A DNA stretch of 64,000 bases, from contig NZ_JBEPLU010000002.1 of NCBI RefSeq assembly GCF_040545335.1, forward strand, positions 310,001-374,000, read 5' to 3'. The first letter of the stretch is position 1; each line of letters opens with the position of its first letter. The translations under genes and the position numbers were made by a program. Below, piece by piece: positions 41,337 through 51,558 of the stretch. The notes under the pieces were generated by a model, which made no database searches, was not told the DNA's origin, and worked only from the letters and a program-made list of their open reading frames with translations. The stretch is from Phenylobacterium koreense. Lineage in GTDB: Bacteria > Pseudomonadota > Alphaproteobacteria > Caulobacterales > Caulobacteraceae.

Positions 41337-42155
41337 TTAGGCTTGCGGTTGGTCTTCGGCCGGAGCCTCCACGCCGGGGGCCGCTTCGGGCTCCGGCGAA
41401 AGCTCTCGGGCCAACGTCGGCTCGATCGGGGCGACCGAAGCGCCCAGGTCCACGCCAGCGGCCGATTGACCGGCGGCCAGGCCGTCCAGGACGGCGTCGG
41501 CCAGCAGGTCGCAATACAGTTGGATCGCGCGGGCGGCGTCGTCGTTGCCAGGGATCGGATAGGTGATGCCGTCCGGATCGCAGTTGGTGTCGAGGATCGC
41601 GATGACCGGGATGTTCAGCTTACGGGCTTCCTTGATCGCGATCGCTTCCTTGTTGGTGTCGATCACGAACATCAGGTCCGGAATACCGCCCATGTCCTTG
41701 ATGCCGCCCAGGCTCAGCTCGAGCTTGTCGCGCTCGCGCGTCATCTGCAGCAGCTCTTTCTTGCCGCGGCCTTGGCCTTCGCCTTCCAGCAGGCCTTCCA
41801 GTTCGCGCAGGCGCTGGATCGAAGCCGAGACGGTGCGCCAGTTGGTGAGCGTGCCGCCCAGCCAACGGTGGTTCACATAGTATTGGGCCGAGCGCTTGGC
41901 GGCTTCGGCGACCGGTTCGGAAGCCTGGCGCTTGGTGCCGACGAACAGCACGCGGCCGCCCGAGGCGGCGACTTCACGCACCTTCACCAGAGCTTGGTGA
42001 AGCAGCGGAATGGTCTGCGACAGGTCGATGATGTGGATGTTCGACCGCGAACCGAAGATGTAGCGGTCCATCTTCGGGTTCCAGCGGTGGGTCTGGTGGC
42101 CGAAGTGGGCGCCAGCTTCCAGGAGCTGACGCATGGAGAATTCAGGAAGCGCCAT
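41337..42155 (-). CDS. rpsB: 30S ribosomal protein S2
   Basis: 272 aa from the ATG at 42155 ([20 protein letters not shown]). The frame is open upstream, but AAGGA about 10 bases before this ATG and the conserved start fix it. Visible: [33 protein letters not shown] and [12 protein letters not shown]. The last 40 residues are a Pro/Glu/Ala-rich tail not found in E. coli S2. Confidence 0.97.
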   Translation of the reverse strand: MALPEFSMRQLLEAGAHFGHQTHRWNPKMDRYIFGSRSNIHIIDLSQTIPLLHQALVKVREVAASGGRVLFVGTKRQASEPVAEAAKRSAQYYVNHRWLGGTLTNWRTVSASIQRLRELEGLLEGEGQGRGKKELLQMTRERDKLELSLGGIKDMGGIPDLMFVIDTNKEAIAIKEARKLNIPVIAILDTNCDPDGITYPIPGNDDAARAIQLYCDLLADAVLDGLAAGQSAAGVDLGASVAPIEPTLARELSPEPEAAPGVEAPAEDQPQA

Positions 42156-42385
42156 CGGCTTTTCGTCCTTTTTCCGGTTAACCTCCGCAGGCAAACCCTC
42201 CTCTCGGAGGACCGGAATGGGTGCGGCGGGATGTCTCCCCGACCGTCGCCAAACACCTGCGTGTGGAATGACGCGCCAAATAGGCGCTGAACGCCGAAAA
42301 TGCAAGTCTCGCCTGTGACGAGCGTAAGCTTGACTATTACCGAGCGCCGCTCTCAAGCTCACCCATCGCGAGTGGGAGAGCGAAG
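42156..42385. promoter_or_regulatory. Divergent intergenic region with rpsB leader
   Basis: 230 bases between rpsB and the small plus-strand gene. On the minus strand a short CCTCC-GAGA-GGAGG hairpin (42197-42210) lies about 42-55 bases before the rpsB start and could cover ribosome entry. A sigma-70-like TTGAGA lies further upstream. No small gene is apparent. Leader function is inferred. Confidence 0.4.
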
Positions 42386-42670
42386 ATGACACCTATCATA
42401 GCGCTGGGCCTCGGCCTTTCGATCATGGCGGGCGCAAGCGGTTACGTCGTCTACGACGAAAGAGGGCGACCGTGGCCAGCGTTCGCAGCGAAAGCCTCTC
42501 CGTCGTTCAAGCCAATGCCCAATCGGACGATCCCGAACTATACGGCGCCCAAGCCGCCGCAGGGACAGCTCTTCAAGCCCTACAAGCCCATGTCGGTCTA
42601 TTCGCCCCGTGGCGGAGTCGACTCCTATCCAGCGCCGATGAAGCCGCGGACCTATATCGATCTGCGCTGA
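42386..42670 (+). CDS. Small hypothetical membrane-anchored or secreted protein
   Basis: 94 aa. An N-terminal hydrophobic helix ([21 protein letters not shown]) is followed by a Pro/Lys/Tyr-rich tail (e.g. [20 protein letters not shown], ending RTYIDLR). GGGAGAG lies about 7 bases before the ATG, which supports real translation. I do not recognise a family. Its stop is 6 bases from that of dnaE on the other strand. Confidence 0.65.
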   Translation: MTPIIALGLGLSIMAGASGYVVYDERGRPWPAFAAKASPSFKPMPNRTIPNYTAPKPPQGQLFKPYKPMSVYSPRGGVDSYPAPMKPRTYIDLR

Positions 42671-42676
42671 GCGCGC

Positions 42677-45600
42677 TCAGAGGTCTTCGACGAACATCAC
42701 CCCGGGCGCGGTCTTCAGGGCGCCGCGCACCGACACGTCCAGCGAGAACCGGCCCGGCAGCTTCATCTCCACTTCGCGGCCGCCGTCGATCCCGGCGACC
42801 AGGATGATCTCCCCGCCCCGCGGGTTGGACACATTCTCCAGGCGGCGCTTCAGCGCCTCCACCTCGGCGCTGCGCGGCGTGACGTGGACACGTAATCCAG
42901 CCACAGCGTTCTCCACAGCCTTGTCCACAGGCTCGGCGTCGTCGCCGAAGAAACGCACCTCCCCATCCTTCGCCTTGGCTCGCACCTTGATCGCCACGGC
43001 CTTGCCGGGCTCGAGCAGGTCCCGGCACTTGCGCAGCGACTCCGGCGGAAACAGCACTTCGTATTCGCCGGTCGGGTCCGACAGGGTCACGAAGGCGAAC
43101 TTCTCACCGCTGGACTGTGAGGCCCGCTCCTGCTTGCGGCGCACGACCCCCGCCATCTTGAAGGCTTCCGCACCAGCCTCGGCCTTAGGCAACACGTCGG
43201 CCAGAAGATCGGTGCGGCGACGGCGCAGGGCGGTGACCATGTCGTCCAGCGGGTGGCCCGACAGATAGAAGCCGACCGCCGCCAGTTCCTCGTCCAGTCG
43301 CTGAACGGGGGTCCAGGGCTCGACCTTCGAAATTCGCGGCCGCTGCGCCTCGGCCTGGTCGCCGCCGAACAGCGAACCCTGCGACGACGCGCGGTCGGCA
43401 GCCATGCTCTGCCCATGCCCCACCAGCACGTCCGCCATGGCCACGAGCTGGGCGCGGTCCGGATGGATGGAGTCGAAGGCCCCTGCCCGCGCCAGGGTTT
43501 CGAAGGCGCGCTTGTTCACCTGCTTGGGATCGACCCGCTCGACGAAGTCGAAGATGTCGCGGAACGGCCCGCCCTCCTGGCGCACGGCGACCACATGCTC
43601 CATGGCCTGGAGGCCGACGTTGCGGATGCCGCCCAGGGCGTAAAGCACCTCCCCGTTCTCCACTTCGAAGTCGGCGGCGCTGACATTGATGTCCGGGCTG
43701 CGCACCTTCACGCCGAACCGCTTGGCGTCCTGGTAGAAGACCGCCAGCTTGTCGGTGTTGGAGATATCGAGGCTCATCGAGGCCGCGTAGAACTCGACCG
43801 GCGCGTTCGCCTTCAGCCAGGCTGTCTGGTACGAGACATAGGCGTAGGCCGCCGCGTGGCTCTTGTTGAAACCATAGCCTGCGAACTTGTCCACAAGGTC
43901 GAAGATCGACCCGGCTTGCTCGGCCGGCACGCCTTTGGCGGAGGCCCCGGAGACGAAGCGTGCGCGCTGCAGCTCCATCTCCTCTTTCTTCTTCTTGCCC
44001 ATCGCCCGGCGCAGCAGGTCGGCTTCACCGAGGCTGTAGCCAGCCAGGATCTGGGCGATCTGCATCACCTGTTCCTGGTAGACGATGATGCCGTAGGTCT
44101 CCTTCAGCACCGGCTCCAGGCTCGGGTGCAGATAGTCGATCTCGCGACGTCCGAACTTGCAGTCGATGAAGGCCGGGATGTTGTCCATCGGGCCTGGCCG
44201 GTAGAGCGAGACCACGGCGGTGACGTCTTCGATCGAGCCGGGGCGCAATTGGCGCAGGGTGTCGCGCATGCCCTGGCCTTCAAGCTGGAACACCCCCACG
44301 GTCCCACCGCTCGACATCACCTCGTAGGCTGGCTCGTCATCCAGCGGCAGGGTCGCGAAATCGATCGTCTCGCCCCGCTTGGCCAGGAACTTCAGCGCGC
44401 GGTCGATGACCGTCAGCGTCTTCAGGCCTAGGAAGTCGAACTTCACCAGGCCGGCGCTCTCCACCCACTTCATGTTGAACTGGGTCGCCGGCAGCTCGGA
44501 GCGCGGATCGCGATAGAGCGGCGTCAGCTCGGTCAGCGGCCGGTCGCCGATCACCACGCCGGCGGCGTGGGTCGAGGCGTTGCGGTAGAGGCCCTCCAGC
44601 TGCAGCGCGGTCTCAAGGAGCTGCTTGACCGCCTCGTCTTCCCGCTTGGCCTGCTGCAGGCGTGGCTCAATCTCGATGGCCTTGGCCAGCGTCACCGGAT
44701 TGGCCGGGTTGGCCGGCACCATCTTGGCCAGGCGGTCGACAAGCCCCAGCGGCAACTGCAGCACGCGCCCCACGTCCCGCAGCACGGCCCGCGCCTGCAG
44801 GGTGCCGAAGGTGATGATCTGCGCCACCCGGTCACGCCCGTAATGTCCCTGGACGTAGCTGATGACCTCTTCCCGCCGCTCCTGGCAGAAGTCGATATCG
44901 AAGTCGGGCATCGAGACCCGCTCCGGATTCAGGAAGCGCTCGAACAGCAGGCCGTAGCGCAGCGGGTCGAGGTCGGTGATGGTCAGTGAATAGGCCACCA
45001 GCGAACCAGCGCCCGAGCCCCGCCCCGGCCCGACCGGAATGTCGTGCGCCTTGGCCCACTTGATGAAGTCCGAAACGATCAGGAAGTAGCCGGGGAACCC
45101 CATCTGGGTGATGACCCCGATCTCCCGCTCCAGCCTGGCTTCGTAGTCTGCGGCGGGGAAGGCCGCAGCCTGGCCCCGGGCGATCCGCATCTTCAGGCCC
45201 TCGCGCGCCTGGTGCGCCAGTTCGTCGGCTTCGGAACGACCGCCGTCCGTATTGAACCGCGGCAGGATCGGATCGCGCTTCTTCACCATGAAGGCGCAGC
45301 GGCGTGCGATGTCGAGGGTGTTGTCGCAGGCTTCCGGCAGGTCGGCGAACAGCGCCCGCATGTCGGCCGCCGGCTTGAACCAGTGCTCGGGCGTCACCCG
45401 CCGCCGCTCGTCCTGGCTGATGAAGGCGCCGTCAGCGATACACAGCAGCACTTCGTGCGCCTCGTGCATGCTTTCCTTGGCGAAATAGACGTCGTTGGTC
45501 GCCACCAGCGGGATGTCGTGATCGTAGGCGTAGGCGACCAGTTCGCCCTCGGCGGCCGCCTGCGCCGGCATCCCATGACGCTGGAGCTCGATATAGAACC

Positions 45601-46117
45601 GGTCGCCGAAGACTCGGGCCATCTCGGCCAGCGCCGCCTGCCCTTCCTCCACCTTTCCGGCGGCCATCAGCGGGTCGACTGGACCATCGACGCCGCCCGA
45701 CAGCAGAATCAGGCCCTCTGCACGCGCCGCGACCTTCTCCCAGGCCACCGACACGTCGCCGCCGTCGTCGGATTCCAGGTAGCAGAACGACGAGAGCTCG
45801 CTGAGATTGAGGTACCCCGCCTCGCTCTGCGCGAGCAGGACGATGGTCGGCGCCTTGGCCCAGCGCTCTGCCTGCCGGCCGCCGATGCCGGTCACCGGCA
45901 GGGCGCATCCGATGATCGGCTGGACGCCAGCGTCCTTGCTGGTGACCGAAAATTCCAGAGCGCCGTAGAGGTTGGCCCGGTCGGTCAGCGCCACCGCCGG
46001 CATCTCTGCCGCCTTGGCCAGGCCGCTGATCTTGTCGGCCTTGATCGCGCCTTCCAGCAGCGAATAGGCGGAACGAACCCGCAGGTGGACGAAACCCTCG
46101 CTCACCGCATCGCTCAC
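42677..46117 (-). CDS. dnaE: DNA polymerase III alpha subunit (replicative DnaE)
   Basis: Replicative polymerase, 1146 aa. Order: N-terminal PHP domain ([17 protein letters not shown]), palm with [14 protein letters not shown] and catalytic [13 protein letters not shown] (about residue 400), third acid in [14 protein letters not shown] (about 560), thumb and fingers, then an OB fold (about 970-1070). GTG start with GGAGG 7 bases upstream. That Shine-Dalgarno lies just after the stop of the 29-codon sidA-like gene, 16 bases away, so dnaE is probably also read from the SOS promoter. Confidence 0.97.
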   Translation of the reverse strand: MSDAVSEGFVHLRVRSAYSLLEGAIKADKISGLAKAAEMPAVALTDRANLYGALEFSVTSKDAGVQPIIGCALPVTGIGGRQAERWAKAPTIVLLAQSEAGYLNLSELSSFCYLESDDGGDVSVAWEKVAARAEGLILLSGGVDGPVDPLMAAGKVEEGQAALAEMARVFGDRFYIELQRHGMPAQAAAEGELVAYAYDHDIPLVATNDVYFAKESMHEAHEVLLCIADGAFISQDERRRVTPEHWFKPAADMRALFADLPEACDNTLDIARRCAFMVKKRDPILPRFNTDGGRSEADELAHQAREGLKMRIARGQAAAFPAADYEARLEREIGVITQMGFPGYFLIVSDFIKWAKAHDIPVGPGRGSGAGSLVAYSLTITDLDPLRYGLLFERFLNPERVSMPDFDIDFCQERREEVISYVQGHYGRDRVAQIITFGTLQARAVLRDVGRVLQLPLGLVDRLAKMVPANPANPVTLAKAIEIEPRLQQAKREDEAVKQLLETALQLEGLYRNASTHAAGVVIGDRPLTELTPLYRDPRSELPATQFNMKWVESAGLVKFDFLGLKTLTVIDRALKFLAKRGETIDFATLPLDDEPAYEVMSSGGTVGVFQLEGQGMRDTLRQLRPGSIEDVTAVVSLYRPGPMDNIPAFIDCKFGRREIDYLHPSLEPVLKETYGIIVYQEQVMQIAQILAGYSLGEADLLRRAMGKKKKEEMELQRARFVSGASAKGVPAEQAGSIFDLVDKFAGYGFNKSHAAAYAYVSYQTAWLKANAPVEFYAASMSLDISNTDKLAVFYQDAKRFGVKVRSPDINVSAADFEVENGEVLYALGGIRNVGLQAMEHVVAVRQEGGPFRDIFDFVERVDPKQVNKRAFETLARAGAFDSIHPDRAQLVAMADVLVGHGQSMAADRASSQGSLFGGDQAEAQRPRISKVEPWTPVQRLDEELAAVGFYLSGHPLDDMVTALRRRRTDLLADVLPKAEAGAEAFKMAGVVRRKQERASQSSGEKFAFVTLSDPTGEYEVLFPPESLRKCRDLLEPGKAVAIKVRAKAKDGEVRFFGDDAEPVDKAVENAVAGLRVHVTPRSAEVEALKRRLENVSNPRGGEIILVAGIDGGREVEMKLPGRFSLDVSVRGALKTAPGVMFVEDL

Positions 46118-46133
46118 GCCGCCACCTCCATGA

Positions 46134-46223
46134 TCAGGCGGCCAGTTGAGCGACCGCGCACATCATCCAGACAAAGCCTGCAACCGACATAAAGGCCAGC
46201 GATTCCCGAGCCAGGCGAACCAT
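46134..46223 (-). CDS. sidA: SidA-like SOS-induced cell division inhibitor (29 aa)
   Basis: Tiny [20 protein letters not shown], then [12 protein letters not shown] and a TGA stop. It has a basic start and one hydrophobic helix covering nearly all the rest. GAGGA lies 8 bases before the ATG, and a perfect LexA box lies 23-37 bases upstream. Caulobacter SidA is a 29-aa inner-membrane peptide that blocks division by binding FtsW/FtsN and, as I recall, lies beside dnaE. Length, topology, regulation and place all agree, so the call rests on several independent signs. It is too short for usual gene callers. dnaE starts 16 bases downstream. Confidence 0.87.
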   Translation of the reverse strand: MVRLARESLAFMSVAGFVWMMCAVAQLAA

Positions 46224-46245
46224 CTGCGACGTCCTCGTTGTGGAT

Positions 46246-46260
46246 GTTCTATAGTTGTTC
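46246..46260 (-). promoter_or_regulatory. SOS box (LexA site) upstream of sidA-dnaE
   Basis: GTTC-TATAGTT-GTTC on the plus strand (GAAC-N7-GAAC in the direction of transcription) is a perfect alphaproteobacterial LexA box. It overlaps an ACTATAGA sequence that can serve as -10 element. Only sidA and dnaE lie directly downstream. Confidence 0.88.
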
Positions 46261-46330
46261 TTATTTCTCGTTTTGTTCTCACCGTCAAGCCGGACGAGGG
46301 CCGAATGATCGTTTCAGGCCAATCGCGGTC

Positions 46331-46358
46331 CCTCCGCCCGGCCGAGGCAGGGCGGAGG
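46331..46358 (-). terminator. Hairpin after the TonB-dependent receptor gene
   Basis: 9-bp perfect stem CCTCCGCCC/GGGCGGAGG (46331-46339, 46350-46358), about 10 bases past the receptor stop and upstream of the sidA promoter. No T-run follows. Confidence 0.6.
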
Positions 46359-46368
46359 CTCTCCTCGG

Positions 46369-48897
46369 TTAGAACTTCACGCTGGCCTGGATGCCGTAGG
46401 TGCGCGGATCGTTGAAGGCGCCCGAGACGCTGGACGCCGCCCGGGTGTAGCTGCCGCTGCGCGAAGTCATGATCTCCGCGTCGAACAGGTTGCGGACCCA
46501 GAACGAGACGGTCATCCGCGCGCCCATATCCGCAAGCGCGATATCGCCAAGCGAGACGCGGCCGTTGAAGATGACGCCGGATTCGGTCTTCAGCTGGGGA
46601 AGATAGGTGGTCTTGCCGTTGGCGTCCGTGCCGGTCGCAATGTCGCCGGTCGAGGTGTAATAGCCATCATTCCAGCTCGCGTCCAAATGCGCGGCAAGCG
46701 AGTAGTTCATGAAGTCCCGCTTGTAATCGACAGCCCCGGTCGCCGAATTGGTCGGCGTATAGAGCTGGTGATACAGCGTGGGATCGTTGAACTGCGGCAC
46801 GGTTACCCCACCGACGTTCACGTAGCGCGGAAGCGGATCCTTGAACAGCGGCATCCGGACGTGAGCGTAGGTGTAGGTCGCCGACAGGGTAAGGCCGTCG
46901 ATCGGCATCACCTGGAGGTCGGCTTCAACGCCTGAAACCTTCCCCTTGCCGTCCATGTTGTAGGTGTCTTCGACCGTGCGGGGGTTCTGCGTATTTACGG
47001 TGCCGTCCGCGTTGTAGGTGTAGTAGTTGCCGGAGATATTATAGAAGACGTTCTCGTAGTCGCCGGTGTATCCGGCGATATTGAACCGGGCGCGATGATC
47101 GAAGAATTCGCTCTTGAGGCCGACCTCGAACATCGAAATCTCCTCCGGATCGAACGGCGAATAGGTGATCGAGCGGGAGTTGAAGCCGCCCGAGCGGTAG
47201 CCTCTGGCCCACTTCCCGTAGACCATCGCATTCTCGGCGACATCGACCGAGATGTTGATCATCGGATCGACGCGCTTCCAGCTGCCGGACCCGTTGATCG
47301 GGGCGTAGGTGACGCCATCGGCCTGCAGCGGCGTATAGTTGTTGACCACGTAGAGCTGGCCGCGCTTGCGGTCATAGGTCCAGCGCAGACCGCCGGTCAC
47401 ATGGATGATGTCGTTGAAGATCGGCGGCGTGTAGGTCGCCTGGCCGTAGACGCCGTAGCTGTCGGTGTTGGCCTTGCTGGCGCGGTCGACACCGATGTAG
47501 GGGTTTAGCGGAATGACGAGATTGGTGACCGGGTGGCCATAGCGGTTGGAGGTCTCCTGCCCGGCGATGCAGTTGGCGATGCAACCGGCGGCGCCATAGA
47601 CGATGGGGCTCGCTGAGTAGCCAGATACGCCATTGGCGGCGAAGTCGTCCCAGACCATCGAATAGTAGGCCTGCGCCTGATCATGGACGTTCTCGTGGAA
47701 CGCCAGCGCGCCGACGATATAGGTCCAGCGGCCGGCCTCGCCCAGCGCCTGGACTTCTTCGCTGTACTGATACTGGTCGAAGGAAGCCAGGCTGTAGCGC
47801 GCGAAGAGCCGCTCGTTCTGATTGCGTGGCGCGCCCAGGGAGTCGGTGCCGCCCTGCGACCATTGCTCCTGATAGAGCTCGCGGTAGGAGGAGATCGACT
47901 TCAGGGTCAGCCAGGGCCGCACGTCCCAGGTCAGGGTCAGGTTGTGGCCGGACTGCTCGCCGGGGCTGAACCGGTTCGGAACCCCGACCGGCGCGACGTC
48001 GTAGCGATGCCCCACAAGCGGAGTGGCCTGCGCCAGCGGCCGGGCGCCGGGTCCGGTGGCCGCCTTCACCGTATAGCCATAGACGCCGGTGTCCTCGGTG
48101 ATCCCGGTGTCGTAGGCGTAGTCGGCGGTGAAGTTGTCAGTCGGGGTCCAGCGAAGCTGCGCGCGCAGGCCGCGGCGTCGCACTGCGTTCCAGTCTTCCT
48201 GGCCGACCATCGGGTTCTTCACCCAGCCGTCGTGGGCCATGACCATGCCATCGAGCTTGACGGCGAGGTTGTGCCACTCGGGCAGGTTCAGATGGAACTG
48301 GCTTTCGTAGCTGCCGTAATTGCCTATGCCGGCGACCATGTTCAGGCCGAACTGGCCGGTAGGCTTCTTGGTGACGATGTTCAGCGCGCCAGCTTCGGTG
48401 TTGCGGCCGAACAGGGTGCCCTGCGGGCCCTTCAGCACCTCCACCGACTCCAGGTCGTAGAGGCCGGCGTCCAGGCCCTGCGGACGGCCGAGATAGACGC
48501 CGTCGACGTACACCCCCACGCCCGAGTCCATGGCAGGCTGGTTGGTGTCGGACATGATGCCCACGCCGCGGATATTGAGGATCATGTTATAGGGGCGGCT
48601 GGCGTAGGGCATGACGCGCAGACCCGGCGCCGAACCATCGTTCAGATCGGTCAGCGAATAGATGTGGCGGTCTTCCATCGCCGCCGCGGTCACGACCGAA
48701 ATGGAGATCGGCGTCTTCTGCAGGTTGGTTTCGCGCTTTTCCGCGGTGACAACCACTTCCGCCAGGCCGATGGCGGAGTCCACGCTCGACAGGGCCGCAA
48801 TGGCAGATTCCTGAGCCAGGGCCGGCGCCGCCAGTCCCATCATGCCGATCGCGAAAATACTTACGCTACAAACAGAGCGCGCCTTGAGTCCGGCCAT
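46369..48897 (-). CDS. TonB-dependent outer-membrane receptor
   Basis: 842 aa. Signal peptide (cleavage near ALA-QES, residue 28), then a TonB-box-like EVVVTAEKRETNLQKTPISI, a plug domain (VYVDGVYLGRPQGLD, VEVLKGPQGTLFGRNTEAGA) and a long beta-barrel with Tyr/Asn/Gly-rich strands, ending GIQASVKF with terminal Phe. The plug style is that of the large Caulobacterales/Sphingomonadales receptor family, many of which import plant polysaccharide fragments or other organics rather than iron. No partner enzymes or transporter lie nearby, so the ligand is unknown. It is alone between lolD and the sidA-dnaE unit. Confidence 0.93.
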   Translation of the reverse strand: MAGLKARSVCSVSIFAIGMMGLAAPALAQESAIAALSSVDSAIGLAEVVVTAEKRETNLQKTPISISVVTAAAMEDRHIYSLTDLNDGSAPGLRVMPYASRPYNMILNIRGVGIMSDTNQPAMDSGVGVYVDGVYLGRPQGLDAGLYDLESVEVLKGPQGTLFGRNTEAGALNIVTKKPTGQFGLNMVAGIGNYGSYESQFHLNLPEWHNLAVKLDGMVMAHDGWVKNPMVGQEDWNAVRRRGLRAQLRWTPTDNFTADYAYDTGITEDTGVYGYTVKAATGPGARPLAQATPLVGHRYDVAPVGVPNRFSPGEQSGHNLTLTWDVRPWLTLKSISSYRELYQEQWSQGGTDSLGAPRNQNERLFARYSLASFDQYQYSEEVQALGEAGRWTYIVGALAFHENVHDQAQAYYSMVWDDFAANGVSGYSASPIVYGAAGCIANCIAGQETSNRYGHPVTNLVIPLNPYIGVDRASKANTDSYGVYGQATYTPPIFNDIIHVTGGLRWTYDRKRGQLYVVNNYTPLQADGVTYAPINGSGSWKRVDPMINISVDVAENAMVYGKWARGYRSGGFNSRSITYSPFDPEEISMFEVGLKSEFFDHRARFNIAGYTGDYENVFYNISGNYYTYNADGTVNTQNPRTVEDTYNMDGKGKVSGVEADLQVMPIDGLTLSATYTYAHVRMPLFKDPLPRYVNVGGVTVPQFNDPTLYHQLYTPTNSATGAVDYKRDFMNYSLAAHLDASWNDGYYTSTGDIATGTDANGKTTYLPQLKTESGVIFNGRVSLGDIALADMGARMTVSFWVRNLFDAEIMTSRSGSYTRAASSVSGAFNDPRTYGIQASVKF

Positions 48898-49147
48898 CGC
48901 ACATTCCCCTTTTCAGCAGCCCGTTGATCGGTCGGCTGCGAAGGGGGGCGATAATCCCAGTCGGTATCAGTGGAGATTCATCTCAATGAACCTTCACATT
49001 TCGAGACCGAAACTTGTCTGCACGCTTCAATCTCTCAGCATACATGGCGATTGTTAGAGTAACGTGACGCGAAAATATATAATGTTATCTCAACTTACAT
49101 CATGATGGACGGCTCGGCCGCGGTCGCCAAGTCCGGCGCCGTAGTGC
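48898..49147 (-). promoter_or_regulatory. AT-richer region upstream of the TonB-dependent receptor
   Basis: 250 bases without a convincing gene. The stretch 49050-49110 is clearly richer in A and T than the surroundings (AAAATATATAATG) and probably holds the receptor promoter, possibly with a regulator site. I see no perfect Fur-box-like palindrome. Confidence 0.4.
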
Positions 49148-49834
49148 CTAGAGGCTCTGGGCTTCCAGGTGGCCATCCTTGAGCGCCAGCACCCGATCCA
49201 TATGCTTGGCGAGCTCGAGGTTGTGGGTGGCGACCAGCGCCGCCACCCCCTCGCTGCGCGCCAGGGCGTAGAGGCTGTCGAACACCGCCGTGGAGGTGTG
49301 CGGGTCGAGGTTGCCGGTCGGCTCGTCGGCCAGCAGCAGTCGTGGTTTATTGGCCAGGGCCCGTGCGATCGCCACCCGCTGCTGCTCGCCGCCGGACATC
49401 TGCGCCGGCTGGTGATCCACCCGCTCGCGTAGTCCAAGATTGGACAGAAGGTCTAGGGCCCGCGCGCGCGCCGCCTTGCGTGACCGGCCGGCGATCATCT
49501 GCGGCAGGGCCACGTTGTCCAGCGCCGTGAACTCGGCCAGCAGGTGGTGGGCCTGATAGACGAAGCCGATCGTGGCCAGTCGAACCCGCGTACGCTGCCG
49601 GTCGCTCAGGTCCGAACAGTCCCTGCCCTCGACGATGATCTGGCCGGCGTCCGGATGCTCCAGCAGCCCGGCGGCGTGCAGCAGCGAGGACTTCCCCGAG
49701 CCCGACGGCCCGATCAAACCGACGATCTCTCCGGGGCGCACGTCGAGGTCCACGCCGTTCAGCACGGTCAGCACCTTGTCGCCGCTCTTGTAGGTGCGGC
49801 GCAGGCCCCGGATGGTCAGGACCGGATCACTCAT
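49148..49834 (-). CDS. lolD: Lipoprotein-releasing ABC transporter ATP-binding protein LolD
   Basis: ATPase of the LolCDE complex, which extracts lipoproteins from the inner membrane; 228 aa. Walker A is GPSGSGKSS, the signature [15 protein letters not shown], Walker [14 protein letters not shown], and the switch His lies in VATHNLEL. It overlaps the permease gene by 8 bases. Confidence 0.95.
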   Translation of the reverse strand: MSDPVLTIRGLRRTYKSGDKVLTVLNGVDLDVRPGEIVGLIGPSGSGKSSLLHAAGLLEHPDAGQIIVEGRDCSDLSDRQRTRVRLATIGFVYQAHHLLAEFTALDNVALPQMIAGRSRKAARARALDLLSNLGLRERVDHQPAQMSGGEQQRVAIARALANKPRLLLADEPTGNLDPHTSTAVFDSLYALARSEGVAALVATHNLELAKHMDRVLALKDGHLEAQSL

Positions 49835-51128
49835 AGCGAAGCGCCTCCACCGGATCGAGGCGCGAGGCGCGCCAGGCCGGCGGCAAGGTCGCCAGGAACG
49901 ACATCGCCAGCGCCCAGAAGGTGATCACCGCCACCTCCTGCCAGTCGATCTTCGCCGGGATCCGGGTCAGGAAGTAGATGTCGGAATTGAAGACCTGGGT
50001 CCCGGTCACCCATTCGACGAACTGCTGGATCTCGCCGATGAACATGCAGAACAGCGAGCCGATCGCCAGTCCCGCCAGGGTGCCAAGCACACCCACGGCC
50101 GCGCCGGACATGAAGAAGATACGCATGATCGAGCCCTGCCCGGCCCCCATGGTCCGCAGGATCGCGATGTCCCGGCCCTTGTTCTTCACCAGCATGACCA
50201 GGCCGGAAATGATGTTCATGGCCGCGATCGCCACCAGCATCATCAGGATGAGCCGCATGACGTTGCGCTCGACCTTCAGCGCGCCCCAATAGGCCGCGTT
50301 CTTCTCCGTCCAGTCGGTGACCAGGGCGGCGGGCCCGGCGGCGCGGGCGACCGCGCCCTTCATCGCCACGGCCATGTCGGGGTCGCGCAGCTTCACCTCG
50401 ATATAGTCGACGCCCGTGTCGCGCCCGAAGAAGAGCTGCGCCTGCTCCAGGGGCATGTAGATGAAGGCCTGGTCGTACTCGCTCATGCCGACGGTGAAGG
50501 TCCCACCCACGGTGTAGGTCTTGCGCAGCGGCGTGGCCCCGAACGCAGTCGCCCCGCCGGTCGGCGAGACCAGGCTCAGTTCATCGCCCGGCTGAACCCC
50601 CAGAGACTGCGCCAGCCGGTCGCCCACCAGGATGACGTCGCCGCCATATTCGCCCTGGCCGAAGTCGGCCATGGTTCCGCGGACAATGTTGCCGGAGACC
50701 AGCGTGGTCGCCTTGAGATCCTGCGGCGTCACGCCACGGACGATCGCGCCGCCGATCTGGCCATAGCCCATGGCCATCGCCTGGGCCTCGATCACCGGAT
50801 AGACCTGCACCACGCCCGGCAGGTCGGCAATCCGCTTCACCGCGGCGTCGCGGTCAGGCGAATTCAGCACCCCACCGGTGACATAGAGGTGGGCGCTGAA
50901 GCCCAGCATCCGCGAGAGCAACTCGGCCCGAAAGCCGTTCATCACGCTCATGACGATGATCAGCACCGCCACCGCCAGCATGATGCCGATGAACGAAATA
51001 ACTGAGATCAGCGCGACCCCGCCCTGGCTGCGCTTGGCGCGCAGATAGCGGGCCGCCACCGAACGTTCCCATTGCCCGAAGGGCGGCGCCCGGCCGTTCA
51101 GGGCGCCATTCGCCGACTTGCTGCTCAC
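49827..51128 (-). CDS. lolC: Lipoprotein-releasing ABC transporter permease LolC/LolE
   Basis: 433 aa with the MacB/LolE layout: cytoplasmic start, helix 1 (about residues 38-62, ISVISFIGIMLAVAVLIIVM), a large periplasmic domain to about 285, and three C-terminal helices (FtsX domain). A single permease gene next to lolD suggests a homodimer acting as LolF type. The start is GTG. The terminator at 51257-51276 separates it from the upstream operon, so it probably has its own promoter. Confidence 0.93.
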   Translation of the reverse strand: MSSKSANGALNGRAPPFGQWERSVAARYLRAKRSQGGVALISVISFIGIMLAVAVLIIVMSVMNGFRAELLSRMLGFSAHLYVTGGVLNSPDRDAAVKRIADLPGVVQVYPVIEAQAMAMGYGQIGGAIVRGVTPQDLKATTLVSGNIVRGTMADFGQGEYGGDVILVGDRLAQSLGVQPGDELSLVSPTGGATAFGATPLRKTYTVGGTFTVGMSEYDQAFIYMPLEQAQLFFGRDTGVDYIEVKLRDPDMAVAMKGAVARAAGPAALVTDWTEKNAAYWGALKVERNVMRLILMMLVAIAAMNIISGLVMLVKNKGRDIAILRTMGAGQGSIMRIFFMSGAAVGVLGTLAGLAIGSLFCMFIGEIQQFVEWVTGTQVFNSDIYFLTRIPAKIDWQEVAVITFWALAMSFLATLPPAWRASRLDPVEALRYE

Positions 51129-51256
51129 GCCCGGGCGAGTCCGGCGAACTGGAGTGTCGAAAGATGCATGCGGAGGGGGATGTCCCGATGATCTGGCTCA
51201 ACGGCCCTGATAGCCGTTGGTTCGCGAGCTATGCAATGCAAGCGGAGCGAAAAGAA

Positions 51257-51276
51257 GGCCGCCCCGAGAGGCGGCC
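51257..51276 (-). terminator. Rho-independent terminator ending the nuo-to-DUF1467 run
   Basis: 7-bp perfect stem GGCCGCC/GGCGGCC (51257-51263, 51270-51276), followed on the minus strand by TTCTTTT. It lies 19 bases after the DUF1467 stop. Confidence 0.8.
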
Positions 51277-51294
51277 GCAGACCCGGCGCCCGCC

Positions 51295-51558
51295 TCAGCG
51301 CCAGCTCGCCGGCAGCTCCGGCAGGTGGACCAGCTTGAATTGGACCACGACCAGCAGGATCGCCCACACGATGGTGGCGACGATCGTGGTGGTCATGAAC
51401 TTGCGCTTCAGCTTCGGATCGACTGGCGCGCCGGGATCGCCGCCGTCTCCCTTGTCGATCCCAGCCTCCGCGTGGGTGACCACGCCCAACGGCAGGATCG
51501 AGAACAGCACCGTCCACCAGATGGTCAGATAGATGCAGATGGCCGTGAAGATCGTCAT
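51295..51558 (-). CDS. DUF1467 family protein
   Basis: 87 aa with two membrane helices (about residues 5-27 and 54-76) and a short charged loop (PVDPKLKRKFMTTTI). The start MTIFTAICIYLTIWWTVLFS and LPLGVVTHAEAG are typical of DUF1467, found mainly in alphaproteobacteria next to mce. Function is unknown. It overlaps mce by 4 bases. Confidence 0.85.
   Translation of the reverse strand: MTIFTAICIYLTIWWTVLFSILPLGVVTHAEAGIDKGDGGDPGAPVDPKLKRKFMTTTIVATIVWAILLVVVQFKLVHLPELPASWR

Noticed and set aside
42156..42385. Known S2-binding leader RNA upstream of rpsB
   Set aside because: Only a 5-bp GAGA-loop hairpin is visible; I could not match it to a described S2 leader, so I record it only as a weak leader candidate.
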